Assembly (NCBI GenBank): GCA_964405075.1
Contig: CAYOMP010000134.1
Location: 1-7,734, forward strand
Reading direction: 5' to 3'
Source: CAYOMP01 sp964405075
GTDB lineage: Bacteria; Bacillota; Clostridia; Lachnospirales; Lachnospiraceae
DNA: 7,734 bases
The number at the start of each line of letters is the position of its first letter. The first letter of the stretch is position 1. The notes below the pieces were generated by a model. It was given only the letters and a program-made list of their open reading frames with translations, made no database searches and was not told the origin of the DNA. Of this stretch, positions 1-6,092 are shown in pieces. The translations under genes and the position numbers were made by a program.

Positions 1-15
1 CATCTTCGCGGAGCG

Positions 16-53
16 TTTTATTTGATAGGAAAGAACTTTCCTATCAAATAAAA
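16..53. repeat. 18-bp perfect inverted repeat (hairpin)
   Basis: Positions 16-33 and 36-53 are exact reverse complements separated by only AA, so RNA from either strand could form a long hairpin; the innermost pairs would open to make a loop. The stem is mostly A+T with a central GATAGGAAAG arm. No U-run follows it on either strand, so it is not a textbook terminator by itself. It abuts, and shares its last base with, the hairpin at 53-97. It may help end transcription of, or protect the 3' end of, a gene lying to the left of the window; that gene is not visible. Confidence 0.75.
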
Positions 54-97
54 AAGGCGTCAAACAGACCTAATTTCTTAGGTTATTTGACGCCTTT
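53..97. terminator. Terminator-like hairpin upstream of glnN promoter
   Basis: A 12-bp stem pairs 53-64 with 86-97 (AAAGGCGTCAAA against TTTGACGCCTTT). Inside it, a second 6-bp stem pairs 68-73 with 78-83 around a TTTC loop. Read on the plus strand, the T-run after the stem is poor (TTTGTCATTTC). Read on the minus strand it is followed by TTTTTTATTT from the A-run at 50-55, which is a better terminator. No minus-strand gene is visible between here and glnN, so the likeliest role is ending a plus-strand gene left of the window. Either way it would insulate the glnN promoter. Confidence 0.6.
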
Positions 98-256
98 GTC
101 ATTTCATACATTCTATACTCGAAAACAATTTTATCTCAAAAAGGGTTACTTGTAAAGTGTTTTTTTTAATTTATGAAAAAGTCATATCATATAAAATAAA
201 AATAGGAAAATTTAAATTCTTTTAGTGCACTTGAACAATTTTTTTAAATTTAGTTC
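98..256. other. AT-rich intergenic stretch, no gene seen
   Basis: Very A+T-rich sequence with long T and A runs (for example the T-run around 161-168 and that at 239-245). I find no open frame with a ribosome-binding site, no tRNA or riboswitch-like fold, and no convincing promoter on either strand. A/T tracts just upstream of the promoter at 257-285 could act as an UP-like element, but this is only composition. Confidence 0.5.
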
Positions 257-285
257 TTGACAAATCCAAATTTTAGTAATACAAT
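257..285 (+). promoter_or_regulatory. Sigma-A promoter of the glnN transcript
   Basis: TTGACA at 257-262 matches the -35 consensus exactly. After an optimal 17-nt spacer, TACAAT at 280-285 matches the -10 consensus at five of six bases. The predicted transcript start is about 291-293, giving a leader of roughly 90 nt before the glnN start codon. No extended -10 TG and no recognisable GlnR-type operator was identified. The near-perfect match suggests strong basal initiation, so nitrogen control, if present, probably acts through a bound repressor or on the leader hairpin that follows directly. Confidence 0.85.
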
Positions 286-298
286 TCGAGACGTAGAC

Positions 299-332
299 AA
301 AGGCGTCTTGGATTAATCCAAGGCGTCTTTTT
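299..332 (+). terminator. Terminator-like hairpin at the 5' end of the glnN leader
   Basis: Positions 299-312 pair with 317-330 in a 14-bp stem (AAAGGCGUCUUGGA with UCCAAGGCGUCUUU, including two G-U pairs) closed by a UUAA loop. The strand continues with U-rich sequence (328-332 are all U, then GUGUUUAU). The 10-mer AAGGCGTCTT occurs as a direct repeat at 300-309 and 320-329 and pairs with itself through the wobbles. The stem begins only about 7 nt after the predicted transcript start, so this could be an attenuator, a source of a roughly 40-nt RNA, or a 5' hairpin stabilising the mRNA. A competing 5-bp stem (289-293 with 304-308) would block it only if transcription starts slightly early. 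Confidence 0.7.
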
Positions 333-382
333 GTGTTTATGTGGTTTTTATAAAAAATTAGATATAGAAAGGAACAATTGTT

Positions 383-2479
383 ATGGATAAGAAAATACCA
401 GAAATTTATGGAAGTCTCGTTTTTAATAACAAAGTTATGCGAGAAAAATTACCAAAAGATGTTTATAAGGCACTTCGTAAAACTATTGAAAACAACACAC
501 ATTTAGAACTTGATGTTGCTAATGCAGTAGCTACTGCAATGAAAGAATGGGCTGTTGAACACGGTGCTACACATTTCACTCACTGGTTCCAACCAATGAC
601 AGGTCTTACAGCTGAAAAACATGATAGTTTTATCACACCAATCGGCGATGGCGAAATTGCTATGGACTTTTCTGGTAAAGAATTAGTAAAAGGTGAACCT
701 GATGCTTCAAGTTTTCCATCAGGTGGTTTAAGAGCAACATTTGAAGCCAGAGGATATACAGCATGGGATCCAACATCTCCTGCATTTATTAAGGATAAAA
801 CACTTTATATTCCAACTGCTTTCTGTTCATACAGTGGAGAAGCTCTTGATAAAAAAACTCCTCTTCTTCGTTCAATGGACGCTTTAAGCAAAGAAGCAAC
901 AAAGGTTTTAAATCTTTTAGGAAATACAGAAGTAACAAGTGTTTCAACAACAGTAGGTCCAGAACAGGAATATTTCTTAGTAGATAAGGAATTATACAAA
1001 AAACGTAAAGACTTAATTTTCACAGGACGTACTCTTCTTGGTGCAATGCCTCCAAAGGGACAGGAAATGGACGATCATTACTTTGGTACATTAAAACCTA
1101 GAGTATCAGCTTTCATGCATGAACTAGATGAAGAATTATGGAAATTAGGAATTCCTTCAAAAACAAAACACAATGAAGTGGCTCCTGCTCAGCATGAATT
1201 AGCTCCAGTATTTGATACAACAAACGTTGCAGTTGACCACAACCAGTTAACTATGGAAGTTATGAAAAAAGTTGCTGACAAACATGGTCTCGTATGTTTA
1301 TTACATGAAAAACCATTTGCTGGTGTAAACGGTTCTGGTAAACATAATAACTGGTCAATGACAACAAATCTTGGTACTAACCTTTTAGAACCAGGTAAGA
1401 CTCCTGCTGATAATACACAGTTCTTACTTTTCTTAGTAGCTGTTATTAAAGCTGTTGATGAATATGCAGATTTAATGCGTGTGTCTGTAGCAAGTGCAGG
1501 AAATGACCACAGATTAGGTGCTAATGAAGCTCCACCAGCTATTATTTCAATTTTCTTAGGTGATGAATTAAATGAAGTTGTGAAATCAATCGAAAATGGT
1601 ACATATTTCAATTCACAAGGATCTGTAGTAATTGAAACTGGTGCAACTGTATTACCACATTTCACAAAGGATAATACTGATAGAAACAGAACATCTCCAT
1701 TCGCCTTTACAGGTAACAAATTTGAATTCAGAAGTCTTGGTTCTTCAGTATCAGTATCAGGTCCAAATATTGTACTTAATACTGCTGTTGCCGAAGCTTT
1801 ATCTGAATTCTATGACAAATTGAAAGACGTTCCTGCAGCAGAGTTAACTAATGCAGTAAATGAATTGATTAAAGAGACTATCATTGCACATAAACGTGTT
1901 ATCTTCAATGGTAACGGATATACAGATGAATGGGTTGAAGAAGCAGCTCGTCGTGGTTTACCAAACTTAAAAGCTACTCCAGATGCTCTACCTGCATTCA
2001 TCGCAAAGAAAAATCTTGATTTATTTACAAAACATCATATCTTTACTGAAAATGAAATGCATTCAAGATATGAAATTCTTCTTGAAAACTATAGTAAGAC
2101 AATTCACATCGAAGCAAAAACTTTAGAAGATATGATTAAACGTGATTTCTTACCTGCTATTACAGCTTACACTGATAAATTAGCTGGCAGTATTCAGTTG
2201 AAGAAATCAGTTGCTGACATTGCATGTACAAGCGAAACAAAAGTACTTACTACTCTTTCAGGTTACTATGATAAAATCTATGATTTAGAAGAAGTATTTG
2301 AAAAACATGTTGCTGAAGCTGAAACAATGACTGATTTATTAGAAACAGCAAATTACTATTTACATACAATCATTCCAGATATGGAAGCAATTAGAGCTGT
2401 TGCAGATTTAGCTGAAGGATTACTTCCTGATAGTGCTCTACCATATCCAAATTATGAGCAGTTATTATTTTCATTATAA
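383..2479 (+). CDS. glnN: Type III glutamine synthetase (GSIII)
   Basis: Cytoplasmic enzyme making glutamine from glutamate, ammonium and ATP, the entry point of ammonium assimilation. At 698 residues it has the length typical of GSIII rather than the roughly 440 of GSI. Family landmarks in order: HWFQPMTG (67-74) and FPSGGLRATFEARGY (111-125) in the GSIII N-terminal region; VGPEQEY (191-197) with metal-binding glutamates; NEVAPAQHELAP (264-275); NGSGKHNNWS (316-325); NDHRLGANEAPPAI (374-387); and RNRTSPFAFTGNKFEFR (434-450). A helical C-terminal part completes the family architecture. The ATG is preceded by GAAAGGA at 367-373, 9 nt away. It is the first gene after the promoter at 257-285 and is followed after 16 nt by purF. 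GSIII is a dodecamer of two stacked hexamers in studied members. No truncation or missing signature residue is apparent. Assignment is near certain; the symbol glnN is family usage (some annotators write glnA). Confidence 0.97.
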   Translation: MDKKIPEIYGSLVFNNKVMREKLPKDVYKALRKTIENNTHLELDVANAVATAMKEWAVEHGATHFTHWFQPMTGLTAEKHDSFITPIGDGEIAMDFSGKELVKGEPDASSFPSGGLRATFEARGYTAWDPTSPAFIKDKTLYIPTAFCSYSGEALDKKTPLLRSMDALSKEATKVLNLLGNTEVTSVSTTVGPEQEYFLVDKELYKKRKDLIFTGRTLLGAMPPKGQEMDDHYFGTLKPRVSAFMHELDEELWKLGIPSKTKHNEVAPAQHELAPVFDTTNVAVDHNQLTMEVMKKVADKHGLVCLLHEKPFAGVNGSGKHNNWSMTTNLGTNLLEPGKTPADNTQFLLFLVAVIKAVDEYADLMRVSVASAGNDHRLGANEAPPAIISIFLGDELNEVVKSIENGTYFNSQGSVVIETGATVLPHFTKDNTDRNRTSPFAFTGNKFEFRSLGSSVSVSGPNIVLNTAVAEALSEFYDKLKDVPAAELTNAVNELIKETIIAHKRVIFNGNGYTDEWVEEAARRGLPNLKATPDALPAFIAKKNLDLFTKHHIFTENEMHSRYEILLENYSKTIHIEAKTLEDMIKRDFLPAITAYTDKLAGSIQLKKSVADIACTSETKVLTTLSGYYDKIYDLEEVFEKHVAEAETMTDLLETANYYLHTIIPDMEAIRAVADLAEGLLPDSALPYPNYEQLLFSL

Positions 2480-2495
2480 AAATTAGGAGAATTTT

Positions 2496-3875
2496 ATGCT
2501 ATACGAAAATGACAAACCAACCGAGGAATGTGGCGTATTTGGTATTTTAGATAGTGAAGGTGCTAATGTTTCCAGCTCTATCTACTATGGATTATGTGCT
2601 TTACAGCATCGTGGTCAGGAATCCGCTGGTATTGCAGTTTGTAATACCAGTGGCCCTTTAGGCAACCTTATGTGTCACAAAAACATGGGACTTGTTAACG
2701 AAATATTTACTCAAGATACTCTATCCGAATTATCTGGCAACATAGGCATTGGACATGTACGTTACTCTACAACTGGTGAAAGTACAGTCAAGAATGCCCA
2801 GCCAATTGCAATAAATTATTTCAAAGGTACATTAGCCCTTGTCCATAATGGCAACTTAACAAACTTAGATGAACTCAAAAATACTCTTCAAGAAAACGGA
2901 GCCATATTTCACACTACTACTGACTCTGAAATTATTACATATCAGATTGCTCTTGAAAGAACAAAAACTTCATCTATAGAAGAAGCCGTATTTGAAACAT
3001 CCAAAAAATTAAAAGGTGGGTTTGCATTAGTAATAATGAGTCCTAAAAAGTTAGTGGCTGTAAGAGACCCTCTAGGTCTCAAGCCATTATGCTTGGGTAA
3101 AAGGGATAATAGTTACGTGGTTGCATCTGAAAGCTGTGCTTTAAGTGCAATCGGTGCAGAATTCGTCAGAGATGTTCTCCCTGGTGAAATAATTACTATA
3201 ACTAAAGATTCTTTGTCTAGTAATACTTCTCTTTGCGCTAACAAGCATGCGCATTGTATTTTCGAATACATATATTTTGCTAGATTAGATTCAAAAATGG
3301 ACGGTATCAATATTTATGATGCCAGAGTTAATGCTGGAAAGGCATTAGCACGCTCCTATCCTTGTGAAGCCGATTTAGTAGTTGGTGTACCTGATTCTGG
3401 TATAGCCGCTGCCTTAGGATATTCTGAAGAAGCAAATATTCCATATGGTATGGCTTTTCAAAAAAATAGTTACGTTGGTCGTACTTTTATTAAACCAACT
3501 CAGCAAGAGCGTGAATCAGCTGTACAAATTAAGCTAAATGTAATTCCAAGTGTTGTAAAGGATAAACGAATTGTACTAATAGATGACTCTATTGTACGAG
3601 GAACTACTATTTCTAAGCTTATTAAAATGTTAAAAGCAGCTGGTGCTAAAGAAGTACATGTAAGAATCAGTTCTCCACCATTCTTATATCCTTGTTATTA
3701 TGGTACTGATGTACCTTCTAACAATCTTCTTATAGCTTCTAAACATACAACAGAAGAAATAAGAGACCAGATTGGTGCTGATTCTTTAGGATATTTAAAA
3801 ATAGAGGATTTCAAGGAAATGGTTGGTGATTTACCACTGTGTACAGCATGTTTCACCAATGAATATCCTGTTTAA
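2496..3875 (+). CDS. purF: Amidophosphoribosyltransferase (glutamine PRPP amidotransferase)
   Basis: Catalyses the first committed step of purine synthesis: PRPP plus glutamine gives 5-phosphoribosylamine, glutamate and pyrophosphate. The protein has 459 residues. The N-terminal Ntn glutaminase domain starts at Cys12 (CGVFGI) after an 11-residue propeptide, the same length as in Bacillus subtilis PurF. It has HRGQESAG (38-45), HVRYSTTG (87-94), HNGNL (117-121) and TTDSE (141-145). The C-terminal phosphoribosyltransferase domain has the PRPP loop VLIDDSIVRGTT (360-371). Cys254, Cys400, Cys449 and Cys452 match the four [4Fe-4S] ligands of the oxygen-sensitive Bacillus type. Start: AGGAGA at 2485-2490, 5 nt before ATG. 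It is 16 nt after glnN, so almost surely cotranscribed. Odd points: FARPDS of E. coli and B. subtilis reads FARLDS (Leu264), and the Arg of the usual GVRxKL motif is Gln344. It may be a second, diverged PurF, but all catalytic elements I can identify are present. Confidence 0.94.
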   Translation: MLYENDKPTEECGVFGILDSEGANVSSSIYYGLCALQHRGQESAGIAVCNTSGPLGNLMCHKNMGLVNEIFTQDTLSELSGNIGIGHVRYSTTGESTVKNAQPIAINYFKGTLALVHNGNLTNLDELKNTLQENGAIFHTTTDSEIITYQIALERTKTSSIEEAVFETSKKLKGGFALVIMSPKKLVAVRDPLGLKPLCLGKRDNSYVVASESCALSAIGAEFVRDVLPGEIITITKDSLSSNTSLCANKHAHCIFEYIYFARLDSKMDGINIYDARVNAGKALARSYPCEADLVVGVPDSGIAAALGYSEEANIPYGMAFQKNSYVGRTFIKPTQQERESAVQIKLNVIPSVVKDKRIVLIDDSIVRGTTISKLIKMLKAAGAKEVHVRISSPPFLYPCYYGTDVPSNNLLIASKHTTEEIRDQIGADSLGYLKIEDFKEMVGDLPLCTACFTNEYPV

Positions 3876-3890
3876 TAAAAATAAGTATGC

Positions 3891-3934
3891 AAAGGCGCGT
3901 CAATACAAATTATTTGTCGACGTGTCTTTTATTA
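3891..3934 (+). terminator. Terminator-like hairpin between purF and amt
   Basis: An 11-bp stem pairs 3891-3901 with 3919-3929 (AAAGGCGCGTC with GACGTGTCTTT, two G-U pairs). It encloses a second 5-bp stem (3905-3909 with 3913-3917) around a TTA loop, and is followed by TTTTATTAT. It starts 15 nt after the purF stop and ends about 10 nt before the amt ribosome-binding site. It could terminate glnN-purF, or act as a partial terminator setting the dose of amt, since no clear separate amt promoter is visible. Its 5' arm resembles those at 53-61 and 299-307. Confidence 0.7.
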
Positions 3935-3942
3935 TATAATCA

Positions 3943-3950
3943 AAGGAGGT
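3943..3950 (+). promoter_or_regulatory. Strong ribosome-binding site deciding the amt start
   Basis: AAGGAGGT matches the 16S rRNA 3' end fully and lies 7 nt before the ATG at 3958. An ATG at 3951 touches the site, is out of frame, and is too close to be used. This supports 3958 as the start. Confidence 0.85.
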
Positions 3951-3957
3951 ATGTACT

Positions 3958-5667
3958 ATGAGTACATTTTCATCTGTAAACACACTATGGGTTCTTTTAG
4001 GAGCCGCTCTAGTTTTCTTTATGCAAGCTGGTTTTGCTATGGTAGAAACTGGTTTCACCAGAGCAAAAAATGCCGGAAATATTATTATGAAAAACCTTAT
4101 GGATTTTAGTATAGGAACACCAGTATTCTGGTTAGTTGGTTTTGGTTTAATGTTTGGTGGTTCTGGAAGTTTTATCGGTAGTATAAAAGGAATCGCATCA
4201 GAAGCCACATATGGAACATCAATGCTTCCTGATGGCGTGCCATTCTTTGCATTTTTAATTTTCCAGACAGTATTTTGTGCTACTGCTGCAACTATTGTAT
4301 CAGGTGCAATGGCTGAAAGAACTAAGTTCTCTTCTTATTGTATCTACAGTTTTATTATTAGTCTTATTGTATACCCTATTTCAGGACACTGGATTTGGGG
4401 TGGTGGCTGGTTAGCTTCACTTGGTTTCCATGATTTTGCAGGTTCTACAGCCGTTCATATGGTTGGTGGTGTAGCTGCTTTAATTGGTGCTAAGATTCTT
4501 GGACCTAGAATTGGTAAATATGACAAAAACGGTAAAGCAAAAGCTATTCCTGGTCATAGTTTAACACTTGGAGCATTAGGTGTATTCATTCTTTGGTTCT
4601 GTTGGTTTGGTTTCAACGGTTGTTCTACTGTATCAATGGAAGGTGACAGCATTGTAAGTGCAGGTAAAATCTTTGTTACTACTAACCTTGCTGCTGCAGT
4701 TGCTACTTGTACAGTAATGGCAATTACTTGGGTTCGTTATAAAAAACCTGATGTATCAATGACACTTAATGGTTCTTTAGCAGGTTTAGTTGCTATTACT
4801 GCCGGATGTGATACAGTATCTCCTTTAAGTGCTGCAATCATAGGTTTATTATCAGGTTTTGCTGTAGTATTTGGTATTGAATTTGTTGATCAGAAATTAA
4901 AAATTGATGACCCTGTTGGTGCAGTAGGTGTTCATGGTTTAAACGGTGCATTAGGTACAATATGTGTAGGTTTATTCTCAGATGGTGCCGGCACAGATTC
5001 ACTTGGTTTATTTACTGGTGGTGGTTTCAAATTACTTGGAATCCAGATTTTGGGTGTTGTAGCTGTAATTGCTTGGGTTGCCGTTACAATGACTATTGTT
5101 TTCTTAGTAATCAAAAATACTATTGGTCTTCGAGTTTCAGAAGAAGAAGAAATCGCTGGTTTGGATATTAAAGAACATGGTTTAGCTAGTAGTTATGCAG
5201 ACTTTATGCCATTAGCTGGCCAGACTATTGAAACAGCAACTTCTACTATTACAACTAGAGAAGTTCCTGTAGCTGCTGAGAAAGCAGTAGAAGTTTCAAC
5301 AGATGTTACACTTAGAAAAGTTACAATTATTACTAGACAGAATAAGCTTACAGAGCTTATGCAGGCTTTAGGTTCAATCGGAATTACAGGTGTTACAATT
5401 ACTAACGTTTTAGGTTGTGGTACTCAAAGAGGTGCAACTAACTACTACCGTGGTGCCGAGCTTGATATGAACCTTTTACCAAAAGTAAAATTAGATATAG
5501 CTGTTAGCACTGTACCTGTTGACTTGATTATTGAAACAGCTAGAAAAGTCCTTTACACAGGAAACATTGGAGATGGAAAGATATTTATCTATGATATCGA
5601 AGATGTTGTTAAGGTTAGAACTGGTGAAACTGGCCAGTTAGCACTTCAGGATAATGACGAAATATAA
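3958..5667 (+). CDS. amt: Ammonium transporter with C-terminal PII domain (Amt-PII fusion)
   Basis: Membrane ammonium channel of the Amt/Mep/Rh family joined to a PII signal-transduction domain, 569 residues against about 400-450 for plain Amt. Residues about 8-388 form the hydrophobic 11-helix channel. Visible pore features are the phenylalanine-gate region FQTVF (102-106) before GAMAER, DFAGSTAVH (159-167) with the first pore histidine His167, and DPVGAVGVHG (318-327) with the second, His326. The conserved cytoplasmic tail SEEEEIAGLDIKEHG (394-408) follows, then a linker to about 450. Residues about 452-563 are a complete PII fold: T-loop 486-509, B-loop TGNIGDGKIF (534-543), C-terminal VRTGE. 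Gln490 and Lys509, equivalent to Gln39 and Lys58 of E. coli GlnB (2-oxoglutarate and Mg site), are kept. The uridylylation tyrosine position is Leu502, and the B-loop Lys85 position is Asn536. The N-terminus goes straight into helix 1 without a cleavable signal. Placement after glnN and purF fits nitrogen supply. The PII part likely gates the channel in cis; that is inference. Confidence 0.95.
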   Translation: MSTFSSVNTLWVLLGAALVFFMQAGFAMVETGFTRAKNAGNIIMKNLMDFSIGTPVFWLVGFGLMFGGSGSFIGSIKGIASEATYGTSMLPDGVPFFAFLIFQTVFCATAATIVSGAMAERTKFSSYCIYSFIISLIVYPISGHWIWGGGWLASLGFHDFAGSTAVHMVGGVAALIGAKILGPRIGKYDKNGKAKAIPGHSLTLGALGVFILWFCWFGFNGCSTVSMEGDSIVSAGKIFVTTNLAAAVATCTVMAITWVRYKKPDVSMTLNGSLAGLVAITAGCDTVSPLSAAIIGLLSGFAVVFGIEFVDQKLKIDDPVGAVGVHGLNGALGTICVGLFSDGAGTDSLGLFTGGGFKLLGIQILGVVAVIAWVAVTMTIVFLVIKNTIGLRVSEEEEIAGLDIKEHGLASSYADFMPLAGQTIETATSTITTREVPVAAEKAVEVSTDVTLRKVTIITRQNKLTELMQALGSIGITGVTITNVLGCGTQRGATNYYRGAELDMNLLPKVKLDIAVSTVPVDLIIETARKVLYTGNIGDGKIFIYDIEDVVKVRTGETGQLALQDNDEI

Positions 5668-5796
5668 TTACACACTCTATAGTGATAAAACCCTTATTTA
5701 CAATTTATAATTAAAGTAATTATATTTCTGAATTATATATTTATAACTCTTTAAAATTTCATTACTCAAAAAAAGCTTTCTAATTTGATTGCTTTC

Positions 5797-5830
5797 CTAC
5801 CAGTAGAATTTTCTACTGGTAGTTTTTTTT
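5797..5830 (+). terminator. Intrinsic terminator of the glnN-purF-amt block
   Basis: A perfect stem pairs 5797-5807 with 5812-5822 (CTACCAGTAGA with TCTACTGGTAG) around ATTT, followed directly by eight T at 5823-5830. It lies about 130 nt after the amt stop. This is the clearest terminator in the window and marks the end of the plus-strand unit. The 5668-5796 stretch before it is AT-rich 3' untranslated sequence with no feature I can support. Confidence 0.92.
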
Positions 5831-5844
5831 ACAAGCAAACACTT

Positions 5845-5900
5845 GGCGCTCGTGCATCGCCTTTATGGCGAACTTCGATAGTTTCGCGGCACTCGTCGAA
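5845..5900. other. GC-rich structured intergenic block
   Basis: This short stretch is clearly richer in G+C and CpG than everything around it. It can fold: TCGCC (5857-5861) pairs with GGCGA (5867-5871), TTCGA (5874-5878) with TCGAA (5896-5900), or alternatively GTGC (5852-5855) with GCAC (5889-5892). It shares TTCGCGG (5883-5889) with the first bases of the window (5-11), which also lie beside terminator-like hairpins. It has no open frame with a ribosome-binding site. It could be a dispersed intergenic repeat or a remnant; function unknown. Confidence 0.45.
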
Positions 5901-5945
5901 AACCTATGTAAACATAATTCTCTACTCGTTGCTCTCTTAAATAAA

Positions 5946-6014
5946 AACTCTATGTAAAATGTCTTAAATGCTATCCTTAATTAATAGCATAATACATACA
6001 TCTCACATAGAGTT
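5946..6014 (-). terminator. Terminator for pyrK-pyrD, possibly bidirectional
   Basis: AACTCTATGT (5946-5955) pairs with ACATAGAGTT (6005-6014), and an inner 7-bp stem pairs ATGCTAT (5968-5974) with ATAGCAT (5984-5990). Read on the minus strand, the outer stem is followed by TTTATTT, suiting termination about 80-150 nt after the pyrD stop. Read on the plus strand it is followed by ATTTTTG, so it may also catch readthrough from amt. The large internal loops make it less certain than the hairpin at 5797-5830. Confidence 0.65.
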
Positions 6015-6092
6015 ATTTTTGTATTAATCCTAATATTCTATATTAAAGACTCTCCTATCAGCCTTGAACACCGAATTCTTATAAGCATAAGC

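Noticed and set aside
181..256. Minus-strand promoter for a small RNA ending at the 53-97 hairpin
   Set aside because: The best candidate boxes (TTGTTC, 17 nt, TTAAAT on the minus strand) are weak and expected by chance in such AT-rich sequence.
293..382. Glutamine riboswitch or ANTAR-protein RNA target in the glnN leader
   Set aside because: Known glutamine-sensing RNA motifs are cyanobacterial or marine-phage types and do not resemble this leader. ANTAR targets have paired hairpins with six-base loops, whereas here there is one hairpin with a UUAA loop.
1189..1719. Long minus-strand open frame (176 codons) inside glnN
   Set aside because: It lies entirely antisense to a clear GSIII gene, encodes no recognisable domain and has no convincing ribosome-binding site. 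It is a shadow of the coding sequence.
3935..3940. Perfect TATAAT in front of amt as a promoter -10
   Set aside because: No acceptable -35 lies 16-18 nt upstream, and initiation from it would start the RNA within or beside the ribosome-binding site. Probably chance in the AT-rich tail of the terminator.
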